Shown piece after piece: positions 11,884 to 19,991 of a DNA stretch of 64,000 bases. The stretch covers positions 1 through 64,000 of the forward strand of contig CAVSFO010000009.1 in assembly GCA_963727245.1 (NCBI GenBank), given 5' to 3'. The notes under the pieces are model-generated. The model made no database searches. It was not told the origin of the DNA and worked only from the letters and a program-made list of their open reading frames with translations. Source of the DNA: JBKQVT01 sp963727245. GTDB taxonomy: Bacteria; Planctomycetota; Planctomycetia; Pirellulales; Thermoguttaceae. The first letter of the stretch is position 1; every line of letters begins with the position of its first letter. A program made the position numbers and the translations under genes.

Positions 11884-14203
11884 TCATTGGGCCTCATACA
11901 CCTGCGTAAACTCTTCCACGGCTGCACCGGGGGGAAGTTGCTGGTAGCGGTTTCGCAGCAGAAACATGCGCAGCGCCAGATAGACGACCGGCAAAATGCC
12001 GCCCACGATGAACAGCACGTCGCCGGGCATCCGCAGCCATTCGATCATTCTCACGGTGGGCTGCTGGAAGAACTCCGCCTGCCGGGCGTGCCAGTAGCCG
12101 TGGTGAAAGCTGTCGTAAAGTTGCACGATGCCCATCGGCACCAGGTTGACGAGGAGCATCCAGGCCAGGCCGAGGTTCAGGCTCCAAAACGAGAGCCCCA
12201 TGGCCCAGCGGCTGCGGCGGTCGGGAGGGATGAAGTAGCGGGCGACAAACATGAAGAACCCCATCGCCAACATGCCGTAGACGCCCATCATCGCCCCGTG
12301 GGCGTGATTGGCGGTGAACTGCGTGCCGATCTCGTAGTAGCTGACGATCGGCATGTTGATGAGGAACCCAAACACGCCGGCGCCCAGAAAGTTCCAGAAA
12401 CCCACGGCGATGAGGAACATCACGGCCCAGTAGTGCGGGAAGCTGGCATTGCCGACGGCGGGCGGGGCAGCCTGGGTCTGATAGGCCCCCAGCCGCATGA
12501 AACGCCACGCCTCGAAGGTCAGCAACACCAGGGGGATGATCTCCATCGCCGAAAACATTGCGCCCATGGCCATGTGAATCGCCGGCGCGCCGCTGAAGTA
12601 GAGATGGTGCATGGTGCCGATTACGCCGCCGATGGAGTAGAGGATGATGTCGAGATAGACCACCCGCGTGGCTGACGCCGGGCGGACCACGCCCAGGAGC
12701 ACGAAGACGTAGGCCACCATGATCGTGGTGAACAGTTCCAGGAAATCTTCCACCCAGAGGTGCACGACCCAGAACCGCCAGAAGTCCATGACGGCGTAGT
12801 TCGCGTTCCTGCCAAAGGCCAGGCCCACGGCATAGAAGATGGGAATGGAGAAGGCGCTGTAGAGGAAGAGATAGGGCAGGTTGCCGGGATGCTCGCCCAG
12901 GAGCCGTCGCCAAAGGCCGCGGACGATGATGGCCACCCAGAGAAACAACCCCGCCACCAGCAAGATCTGCCAGAGTCGCCCCAGGTCGAGATACGGCCAG
13001 CCTTGGTCCCCCAGCCAGAACCAGGCGGCATTCTTGCCGAAGGCGCCCTTGATGCTCGCCGCCTCGCCCGCCAGGCTTCCCAGGACCACCAAGACCAGGG
13101 CCGCGAACAGTGCAATCGCCAGCTTATCCTGGTGGCGGGGCTCATGGCCGGCGATCATCGGCGCGATGAAGATTCCCATCGCCAAGAAGCTGGCGACCAC
13201 GAAGAACAAGGCCAGTTGCACGTGCCAGGTCCGCGACAGGTTGTAGGGGAGCCATTGGCCGATGTCCACTCCGTAGAACCCGGCTGGTTCGACGTGATAG
13301 TGGGCGTTGGCGCCGCCGAGGAGTCCTTGGAGGAGGAACAATCCGGCAACGACCAGAAAATACCAGGCCGTTGCACGCTGGGCCGGAGCCAGGCGCACGT
13401 CTTCCGGCGGGCGAAATCGCAGGCTGCGGCCGGGGTCTTCTTCGTCGGCCCGGTGCCAGCCCAGCAGATCGTACTTGCCGACGAAGAACAGCACCAGGCC
13501 CGTCCCGCCCAACAGTCCGATCAGGCTCAGTACGCTCCACAGGAACGCTTCGGCCGTCGGCTGGTTCCCCACCATCGGTTCCGGCGGCCAGTTATTGGTG
13601 TACGAGTAGTCGGCGCCGGGCCGCGTGGCGCTGGAGACCCACGCCGCCCAGGAAAAATAGGCCGTAAGCCGGTGGATGTCGTCGGCGTCGGCGATGTGCG
13701 GCCGCTTCAGCCCGCGCTGCTCCGCTACGCTGCCGAAGTATTGGCCATAATAGTCGCGCATCTGGCCGAAGGCGATGCTTTGCCCTTCGCTATAGAGCAG
13801 GCTGCCGGTGGCCGGGTCGTAATGGTTGGCCTTGGATTCCTCGATCACCCGGGCCCGGGCGCGGTGTCGGAGTGGGCGAGCCACTGTAGTGTTCCAGCAT
13901 ACGCAGGGCCGCGCGATGAAGATACTCGGCGTTGAAGTCCTGTCCCAAGTACGCCCCGTGCCCGAAGATGGTGCCGTGCTGCATCAGGCCGTACTTCTGA
14001 AAGACGTGCTGGCCGCCCATGATGTCTTCGCCGGTGAAGAGCACCTGGCCGTTGGGATCCAGCACGCGGGCGGGAATCGGCGGATGCTCGGCGTTGATGC
14101 GGTAGGCCAAGTAACCGAGTACCGCAAAGCCGATGGCGAACGTCAGCAACGACACCTGGAACCACACCGACGAGATCAGCATCTTTGGCGATGGCGACTG
14201 CAT
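11884..14203 (-). CDS. norZ: Quinol-dependent nitric oxide reductase (qNor)
   Basis: A protein of about 772 residues, the usual length for single-subunit qNor, which reduces NO to N2O with electrons from quinol in the cytoplasmic membrane. The N-terminal extension typical of qNor is present (VLFTGEDIMGGQHVFQKYG, HGAYLGQDF), then a heme-copper oxidase-like core of many helices with YPYLDLGRLWQ-type (WPYLDLGRLWQ), GTMHHLYFSG and NHAHGAMMGVYGM stretches that supply heme and non-heme iron ligands. One frameshift in a CCCGGGCCCGGG run near 13865 separates the extension from the core. ATG 14203 (MQSPSPKMLI) follows GGAAGG at suitable spacing; an in-frame ATG lies upstream at 14242. No norC-like gene is adjacent, as expected for the quinol type. 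It could serve NO detoxification or denitrification; no regulator is visible. Confidence 0.9.
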
Positions 14204-14445
14204 GGGAATGCCTTCCGAGTTCGAGCGATAAAGGCCGGCCACGAAAGCTACGGCGATCCGATCAACGCAAAAACGATGGAAGGGATCGCCCGGACATTGT
14301 CATGGCCAGATTACCTCGGACGGCCGCCGCCGTCTACCCCCCATCCACACGCGGTATTACGCCTCGGCGTGCACTCGCCTATCCGGCAGAGTGCGCGACG
14401 CGCCGGTAGCCCGCTCGGTGAAACCGGCGACCGGAAAGCCCTTCC

Positions 14446-14565
14446 CCACGCAACCACCGGCATGTCCAGAAGGGAAGCACCGATCGAGACAATACCCGTG
14501 GCTATCACCAGCGCAAAGTAGCCGGGGAATAAGCGACGGACCGCCAGGCCGATGATGCGGAACAT
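14446..14565 (-). pseudogene. N-terminal fragment of a TDT (tellurite/C4-dicarboxylate) transporter
   Basis: The first ~40 residues, including AVRRLFPGYFALVIATGIVSI, match the start of TehA/TDT-family membrane transporters. Beyond MPVVAW the sequence turns to arginine-rich non-membrane sequence, so the rest of the roughly 330-residue protein is gone. It lies between DUF488 and qNor genes on the same strand. Confidence 0.6.
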
Positions 14566-14575
14566 TGCTATCGTC

Positions 14576-15145
14576 TTATGCAGGCGTCTCGGCGCAGGCC
14601 GCGTCTTGGGCGGGATACGTGAGGTGAGTCCCCCGGACCCGAGCCCAAGGTGTCAGGACGTGCGTCTGCGTTCGCACTCCGCTGAGGATGTGCTCCACCG
14701 GGACGACCCGCACCGCCAGCGCGTCGGCGATCAGCCAACGATGGCAGCGCCAAGGGACTGCCTCCGCGCACATCAGGGCCATGCGGTTCTTGCGCGACCG
14801 GTCCATCAACGCATTCAGGCGTTCCTCGAACTCATCCGTCTGCATGTAATCGGCATAGCCGCGAAAGGAGGCCTTGCGCCATGCCATGTTGGGCGAGTCC
14901 GCGCGCGTGTGCCGTAACCCGCCCAAGCCTGGCATGTGCTCGTAATCGATACCGGCGGCGCGAAGCGAATCGGGCAGGGTTTCCCTGTTGAACTGTGGAT
15001 TGTGCCGGGAACGCGGAATCGTGCGTACATCGACCACGAGCGTCACCTGGTGCGACTGGAGGAGGTGGATGAGCGTCTCCAAGGTGCGCGTCGAGTGGCC
15101 GACGGTCAGAATAAGTGCGGATTGTTTCGTGGTGTTCTTTTTCAT
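14576..15145 (-). CDS. DUF488 family protein
   Basis: A 189-residue protein starting MKKNTTKQ. It has the DUF488 signature TVGHSTRTLE near the N-terminus, VVDVRTIPRSRHNPQFN, and the conserved cysteine-histidine motif CAEAVPWRCHR near residue 150. The biochemical role of DUF488 is not established. Its ATG overlaps the stop of the upstream DNA glycosylase gene by four bases (ATGA), so the two are translationally coupled. The pairing with a base-excision glycosylase is suggestive of a repair role but is only inference. Confidence 0.85.
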   Translation of the reverse strand: MKKNTTKQSALILTVGHSTRTLETLIHLLQSHQVTLVVDVRTIPRSRHNPQFNRETLPDSLRAAGIDYEHMPGLGGLRHTRADSPNMAWRKASFRGYADYMQTDEFEERLNALMDRSRKNRMALMCAEAVPWRCHRWLIADALAVRVVPVEHILSGVRTQTHVLTPWARVRGTHLTYPAQDAACAETPA

Positions 15146-16113
15146 GGCAGGACTCGCGATATCGAAAGTCCATCGAGCAGCAGATGGAAATAGATCAGCC
15201 CGCCGTAGCCTTTCCATCGCGTCAGCACACGGCGGACTCGCTGGTAATCCAGTGGTGCTCTCAACTTGAGCCAGCGCGTCAGGCTGTTGCGTGCGCCCAC
15301 ATCGTCGCCGGGAAAAATGTGCCATCGCCCCAGGCCGCGGAGCAGAACGTACTCCGCGGTCCAACGGCCCACACCGCGCAGTTGCTGCAGTCGCTCAACA
15401 GCCTCTTCGTCACGCACCTCGACCAGCGATTCCAGGTCGAGCTGCCCCTGGCAGACGGCCCGCGACGCCTCGATCATCGCCCGCGATTTCTGGTGGCTGA
15501 ATCCCAGCGGTCGTAATGCCTGCGGCCGGAGTCCCGCCAGGTCTTCCGGGCGAGGGAAGGCGTGCGCGGGTGTCTCGCCGTCGCTCCAGGCCAATCCATA
15601 AGCGTCGGCCAGCCGATTAAGCAATTGAATACCCAGCGTCAGCGACATCTGTTGACAGGCGATCCCATTGATCAGGGCCTCGAAGACGGTGGGAAACCGA
15701 GGCGGTTTCATGCCTCGAAAACGTTCCGCCAGCGCGGCGAGCCTGGCGTTACGGTTGGCAAACCGGTAGAAGTCGCTCAGGTCGGCCCGCAAACCGAGCA
15801 TTCGCTCCAGGATCGGCGCGATGGCCGCTTTGGCCGCAGAGCCGGCCCCTCGGCCGGTCACCGCGACCCGAAGCCGTGGCGATTCGCCTGAAGCGACTTG
15901 AGTAACCGCCACTTCCACCGGCACGCCGTCCAAGGGCAGGACGCGCCGGTAGGTCGTTCCGTCCCAGCGGTCTACGGCATTCTCGCCGCGGCGGCGTAAA
16001 GTCCAGGCCGCCAGTCCCAACCGGAACGGGGGCGTCGGCGCGAAGGAGAACTTGACCGTGCCCGCCCTTCTGCGGTTGCCTGCCGGGAATCGCTTTCTCG
16101 CAGGCCTCTTCAT
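15142..16113 (-). CDS. alkA: AlkA-like DNA-3-methyladenine glycosylase II
   Basis: About 323 residues, beginning MKRPARKRF; upstream ATGs at 16122 and 16140 are possible alternatives. The N-terminal half resembles the AlkA N-domain (YRRVLPLDG). The C-terminal half is a helix-hairpin-helix-GPD glycosylase: INGIACQQMSLTLG, LQQLRGVGRWTAEYVLLRGLG, and the catalytic aspartate in PGDDVGARN. This family removes alkylated bases, starting base-excision repair in the cytoplasm. It overlaps the DUF488 gene by four bases and lies just downstream of a truncated oxidoreductase fragment. The frame is intact throughout, unlike many neighbours. Confidence 0.85.
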   Translation of the reverse strand: MKRPARKRFPAGNRRRAGTVKFSFAPTPPFRLGLAAWTLRRRGENAVDRWDGTTYRRVLPLDGVPVEVAVTQVASGESPRLRVAVTGRGAGSAAKAAIAPILERMLGLRADLSDFYRFANRNARLAALAERFRGMKPPRFPTVFEALINGIACQQMSLTLGIQLLNRLADAYGLAWSDGETPAHAFPRPEDLAGLRPQALRPLGFSHQKSRAMIEASRAVCQGQLDLESLVEVRDEEAVERLQQLRGVGRWTAEYVLLRGLGRWHIFPGDDVGARNSLTRWLKLRAPLDYQRVRRVLTRWKGYGGLIYFHLLLDGLSISRVLP

Positions 16114-16151
16114 GGCGGCCATTCCGCCCAGGGTCCCCATCGGGGCGTCTC

Positions 16152-16390
16152 CTACACGTGCTGTGGCATCTGCAACAATCGCCCTTGCAAGTCCTCTGGT
16201 CGGAACGGGCCGGCCTCCGCGATCAACTCGCGGGCCGCATCCACGTGATCCCAGACATTCCACAATAACACACCTCGCACTCGACCCTCATACACGTAGT
16301 AGACCACGCCCTCGCGGTACGGCTCCTTCCAGTCAGCCACCGTCTCCAGCCGCGAGTCAACCTCGCCTACCGCCTCGTATCCTAGTTCAA
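16152..16390 (-). pseudogene. C-terminal fragment of an FAD-dependent oxidoreductase
   Basis: The frame reads LGYEAVGEVDSRLETVADW, then GVVYYVYEGRVRGVLLWNV and HVDAARELI, resembling the C-terminal domain of AIF-like pyridine nucleotide-disulphide oxidoreductases. The FAD- and NAD-binding domains are absent: sequence upstream is replaced by family A element copy 2, about 40 bases away. An intact stop follows, so this is a 5'-truncated gene. Confidence 0.6.
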
Positions 16391-16427
16391 AGAAACATCA
16401 CCGTTCGGAGAATCAGTCAGCATTCTG

Positions 16428-16663
16428 CTTAGCACTACTGCGCAAGGTTCGCGGAAAACGGGGACTGGCTCCGTGGCGCAAACTGCTGCTGCGTCAGGAG
16501 AAACGATGCCGCCATGGTGCCTGTCCCCTTTTTCCGCAGTGGTGGTCCGTCGAAAAAGGGGACAGGCACCGTCGCCGGAGGCCGTTTTGTCACGCAGCGC
16601 GTTAATGAGGCGACGGAGCCAGTCCCCATTTTCGACTGCCATTCTTGCGCAGTAGAGTTAGGC
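16428..16663. mobile_element. MITE-like palindromic element, family A, copy 2
   Basis: Nearly identical over about 235 bases to the copy at 11122-11356, with a handful of substitutions. The ends are ACTACTGCGCA at 16434-16444 and TGCGCAGTAGA at 16646-16656, with the same nested inverted repeats. The outermost bases CTTAGC and GTTAGGC match the ends of copy 1 in inverted form, which defines the element boundary. Confidence 0.8.
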
Positions 16664-16803
16664 TAGGTGTCTATGGAATCGTATGCGTATGGCATGGGCG
16701 CTTCAAGGTTAGCGGGTCGCGGTTCAGGGAGTCCCTGAACAGGCGACGCGTAAGCCGCTCGATGCAGAGAGGACACTGCCGGGACTGAGAACATGCCCCT
16801 TGC

Positions 16804-16978
16804 GAGTACGTGTGCCGGGTCGAGGCCACGGTCCATAGCGCCGAGGGGCTCAATGAGATGGTGTACAACCGCTGCGTGGGCACGCGGTTCTGCTCCAACA
16901 ATTGCCCGTACAAAGTGCGGCGATTCAACTTTCTCTTCTATGCCGATTACCAGACGCCCAGCCGCCGGCTGCAATACA
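16804..16978 (+). pseudogene. Fragment of an ActB-like iron-sulphur protein
   Basis: The frame reads YVCRVEATVHSAEGLNEMVY, NRCVGTRFCSNNCPYKVRR and FNFLFYADYQTPS. This is the ferredoxin-like region with the Cys-x-x-x-Cys-x-x-x-Cys-Pro cluster ligands typical of the ActB subunit of alternative complex III and related molybdopterin-oxidoreductase partners. Only about 58 residues remain of a subunit of several hundred. The fragment stops exactly at the inserted element at 16987. Confidence 0.7.
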
Positions 16979-16986
16979 TCCCGACG

Positions 16987-17119
16987 GTAACCGTTCACGG
17001 GGCGGGCGGCACCCAGAGGGTACCCGGGTCCATTTTTCGGCCGAATAGCGTGGCCTTCAGGAACACCGTGGTCCGAAAACATGGACCTGTCCCCCTGCCC
17101 CCGCCCTGTGAACGGTTAC
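16987..17119. mobile_element. 133-bp non-autonomous insertion element with 8-bp target duplication
   Basis: Perfect 12-bp terminal inverted repeats, GTAACCGTTCAC and GTGAACGGTTAC, are flanked by the direct repeat TCCCGACG at 16979-16986 and 17120-17127. Further inverted sequences inside (CGGGGCGGG against CCCGCCC, and GGTCCATTTTTCGG against CCGAAAACATGGACC) make it fold on itself. It has no coding capacity. It interrupts the ActB-like remnant. Confidence 0.8.
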
Positions 17120-17164
17120 TCCCGACGTCACGGTCCGATCTCGCGGCGTCATGGAGAAATGTAG

Positions 17165-17494
17165 TTATTTGGACCCCGGCTTGGCGATATTGACCAACGT
17201 GGCAATGAGGTCGGGCTTGGTGTAATACACCCGCACCGTCTGCCCGACCTTGATGTCCGCGAACGTCACCGACTCGTTGCCGGCATCGCGGCGGAATTTC
17301 GTCGCGTCGTTGCAGGTGACGACGGTACGCTGGCTCCCGCCGTCCGCAGTGCTGACGATGGCGAGCTTTTTGCCGTCAATCTTGACCAGCTTTCCCACCA
17401 GACGGACCGGATTGTCCGCCGCGATTGCAGACGTTGTGTACGCAAAACCGACCAAACCGACAAGCAAAGTCACCATCGTCCTACGCCTGAACAT
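17165..17494 (-). CDS. Small exported protein of unknown function
   Basis: 109 residues. A signal peptide is clear: FRRRTMVTLLVGLVGFAYT followed by a cleavage region ending AIAADN. The mature part, about 80 residues, is a compact beta-rich sequence (RLVGKLVKIDGKKLAIVST, GQTVRVYYTKP) resembling the small OB-like repeats found in DUF5666-type exported proteins. ATG 17494 is preferred because AAGGAG lies seven bases upstream; the ATG at 17500 would sit on top of that site. It resembles in style the secreted protein at 33813 but is not clearly homologous. Confidence 0.7.
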   Translation of the reverse strand: MFRRRTMVTLLVGLVGFAYTTSAIAADNPVRLVGKLVKIDGKKLAIVSTADGGSQRTVVTCNDATKFRRDAGNESVTFADIKVGQTVRVYYTKPDLIATLVNIAKPGSK

Positions 17495-17771
17495 GTTCAT
17501 TCTCCTTCTTCTGGGTTTACTTGAAAAACAAAACAGCCTCCGAGATAACGATAGCACTTCTTCACGGGCCAGAGCGGGCGTCCGCCCCGGGTATCGCAGG
17601 GATCGGTACAGCCCTGCCACATTGGCCACGCCGACGGCCGCTGAATCATCACAATCCACGTAATATACTCCCCGCCAGTCGCATGCCGGCCCAGCCGCGG
17701 CATAGGCAATGTCCAGTCGCGGTAAAGGTCCCCTACTGTATAGTTGCCGGTTGGGGAGAAAAGGGTGCAAC

Positions 17772-17896
17772 GCAACCGTTCACGCCCCGGGCGCTGACAC
17801 CAGCCCGACGCGCAAGCGAGGGGGCGCTCCGTACCGGTCTGCCATCGCTCCATCCTCGCTTGCGCTTCGGGCTGGTGTTGTGCCGTGAACGGTTAC
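17772..17896. repeat. Palindromic element related to the 16987 element
   Basis: The ends are GCAACCGTTCAC and GTGAACGGTTAC, the same 12-bp terminus as the 16987-17119 element with one mismatch. The interior is a different long hairpin whose arms are ACCAGCCCGACGCGCAAGCG-like and its complement (about 17798-17821 and 17854-17878). No target duplication is visible, so it may be older. Confidence 0.65.
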
Positions 17897-17903
17897 ATTG
17901 TTT

Positions 17904-18053
17904 TCAGGTCTGGTGGGCCAACTCCAGGATTTCCGCATGGTCATTGGGGATTCCGCTGGCCCCCTTGTATTTTCTCCGCTACTCGCGTACTGTCTTGGGG
18001 AGGTTGTCGTCGTTGGACGCAAGCGGCAGCACGGCTTCTCGAATTTGACGCAT
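17904..18053 (-). pseudogene. Small 50-codon open frame with an in-frame TAG
   Basis: ATG 18053 is preceded by a near-perfect AAGGAGG six bases upstream. The frame reads MRQIREAVLPLASNDD, NLPKTVRE, a TAG at 17979-17981, then RRKYKGASGIPNDHAEILEL and AHQT before a natural TGA. The residues after the TAG look protein-like, so the TAG appears to be a nonsense mutation in a small gene. Family unknown. It lies eight bases from the palindromic element at 17772-17896. Confidence 0.4.
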
Positions 18054-18180
18054 CCTTGTCCTCCTTGGAATTGCGACTGCTGCCCGAAGGATACGGATGC
18101 GTTTTTTTATGCAGTTCCGGCCAGGACGAAAGCGGCCCCCGAAGGTTCTTGCAACAGAAACTCCTGAAGAAACTACTGAC

Positions 18181-19593
18181 ATGACCTCCCTCGCCCCCAA
18201 ACCCCGCTGGTTCTACCCCACGCCGGACCGCCTCTTGCTCATGCTTGTGGGCGTTGAGTGCACGCTTTGGCTATCGGGGCGCTTCCGCTGGTTCGCCGTC
18301 GGCCAGCAAAAGGGCTACCCGGTGCTGATCGTCGTGGCGAGCGCCGGCGTGTTCTTGGCGCCGATCTTCCTCTGGTTCTTGCTGAGCCTGGTCTTCGGCC
18401 GGCGCTTCCAGTTCTCCGGCCGCTCTCTGGCGGTCTTGACGCTGGTTGTGGCCCTGCCGTGCATTTGGCTCGCCACGGAGATGAACCAGGCAAGCCAACA
18501 GCGCGAGGCGGTGGCGAGCGTGCTGAAAGCCGGCGGCAGGATCGCCTATGACTATCAGCGTGACTGCTTCGACACCAAAGCACAGCCGCCCACGCCGGAG
18601 TGGCTGCGGACATGGCTGGGTCCCGATTTCTTCGCCAACGTGAGGGAGGTCGACGCCGCCGGGAAATTCGACGACGCCGCGACGAAGCAGATCAAAGGAT
18701 TTTCCCAACTCCGCAAGCTCGGTCTCTTGCGTTGCCCAGTGACCGACGCCGCCATCGAGAACCTCGAGGGACTCACCCAACTCCAAGAGCTGGATCTCCG
18801 CGAAACCAAGATCACGGACGCCGGCCTAAAACACCTCGAAGGACTATCCCAACTCCAGAAGCTCTATCTCTTCGGTGTCTCGGTCACCGACGCCGGGATG
18901 GAGAGCCTCGCCAAGCTGTCCCAACTCGACAACTTGGAGGTCAGCAACACCAAGATCAGCCAATCCGGGCTGGAAAAACTCAAGGGATTGACCCATCTCC
19001 GCTGGTTGGGTCTCGGCACCATCGCGATCAGCGACGCCGGGTTGAGGTATCTCGAAGCCTGGCCCCAACTCCGAGCGATTTACCTCCAGTTCACCGACGT
19101 GAGCGACGCCGGGCTGATCCATTTCCAAGGATTGACCCGGCTCGAAGCGCTGGACCTCCACGCCACCCGCGTCACCGGCACCGGGCTGGACGCCGTGAAA
19201 ACGCTGCCCCACCTTTCTTGGATGGAACTCGGCGGCCCGAACGTCACCAACGCCGCGCTGGCGCACCTCAAGGGAATGACCCAGCTCCGCAGCCTCGAAA
19301 TCGGCGGCCCTCAGATCACCGACGCCGGCCTGGCGCAGTTGGAAGGAATGACCCAACTCCGCAACTTGCAACTCATGGGCAGCCAGGTCGGCGACGCCGG
19401 ACTGCAATATCTCAAGGGATTGACTCAACTCCAAAGGCTGGACCTCGACGCCACCCGCGTCGGCGACGCCGGATTGAAACACCTTGAAGGGCTGACACAA
19501 CTCCGCGAACTGAACCTCCGCGGCGCCAAGGTCACCAGCGCGGGTGTCGAGGGACTTCAGCGGGCATTGCCGCAGTGCACGATCCGTCACTGA
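18181..19593 (+). CDS. Membrane-anchored leucine-rich-repeat protein
   Basis: 470 residues. After a short cytoplasmic start, three hydrophobic segments lie within residues 18-100 (LLLMLVGVECTLWL, VLIVVASAGVFLAPIFLWFL and LAVLTLVVALPCIWLA). Next comes a planctomycete-type linker (REAVASVLKAGGRIAYDY), then from about residue 185 twelve consecutive 24-residue repeats of the form LTQLQxLxLxxTxITDAGLxHLEG. This ribonuclease-inhibitor/cysteine-containing LRR type usually mediates protein binding. The paralogue at 60043-61323 has the same layout. ATG 18181 is chosen because it begins at the position homologous to the paralogue's conserved region; the frame is open 28 codons further upstream without a ribosome site. 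Binding partner unknown. Confidence 0.85.
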   Translation: MTSLAPKPRWFYPTPDRLLLMLVGVECTLWLSGRFRWFAVGQQKGYPVLIVVASAGVFLAPIFLWFLLSLVFGRRFQFSGRSLAVLTLVVALPCIWLATEMNQASQQREAVASVLKAGGRIAYDYQRDCFDTKAQPPTPEWLRTWLGPDFFANVREVDAAGKFDDAATKQIKGFSQLRKLGLLRCPVTDAAIENLEGLTQLQELDLRETKITDAGLKHLEGLSQLQKLYLFGVSVTDAGMESLAKLSQLDNLEVSNTKISQSGLEKLKGLTHLRWLGLGTIAISDAGLRYLEAWPQLRAIYLQFTDVSDAGLIHFQGLTRLEALDLHATRVTGTGLDAVKTLPHLSWMELGGPNVTNAALAHLKGMTQLRSLEIGGPQITDAGLAQLEGMTQLRNLQLMGSQVGDAGLQYLKGLTQLQRLDLDATRVGDAGLKHLEGLTQLRELNLRGAKVTSAGVEGLQRALPQCTIRH

Positions 19594-19845
19594 CGCGGGC
19601 GACCCATCCCCTGTGGATTGCAGCGATTCCAGGGTCCGCAGCAGTCAGCGCTGTTTGGCCCCAAGCCGCAAGCCATCGGCCAGCACGCCGAACCAGACCG
19701 CCAGCTAGTACGACCTCCGGAAAGTTTCTGCCGCTGAGAAAATTCCCCCGTTTGCAACGGGGGGGCGATATCAGGCGGCAAGATGTTCGTGGAAGAGGCG
19801 CCGGGCAATGGCAAAGGTCAGCATGACAAACCCCCGACTGCGGAG
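19594..19845. other. Intergenic region with a short palindrome
   Basis: No supported gene. It contains the short palindrome CCCCCGTTTGCAACGGGGG at 19745-19763; the complementary-orientation version recurs inside the DUF255 gene at 31583. A short minus-strand stretch (MLTFAIARRLFHEHLAA, about 19776-19826) looks protein-like but is too short to assign. Confidence 0.4.
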
Positions 19846-19874
19846 TTGACAGGCGGCTCCAACCGGACTACGAT
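19846..19874 (+). promoter_or_regulatory. Sigma-70-like promoter of the five-gene exported-protein operon
   Basis: A perfect TTGACA at 19846-19851, 17 bases, then TACGAT at 19869-19874 (four of six matches). The leader to the ATG at 19992 would be about 110 bases. Confidence 0.6.
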
Positions 19875-19991
19875 GGGCGCTCAGGGGGCTTCCCGTCCGT
19901 AGGTTCCGGCCGGCTACCCCTGTCGGCTCCTGCGGGAGCCGGGCCGCCCCCTGGGGAAGGTTCCGGGAGTTTTACTGGAAAGGACACCCCG

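Noticed and set aside
12760..13935. A 391-codon plus-strand open frame opposite qNor
   Set aside because: It is a shadow of a strongly conserved membrane enzyme and has no hydrophobic or catalytic features.
19587..19826. A transposase remnant after the first LRR gene
   Set aside because: The only protein-like stretch (MLTFAIARRLFHEHLAA) is too short to assign.
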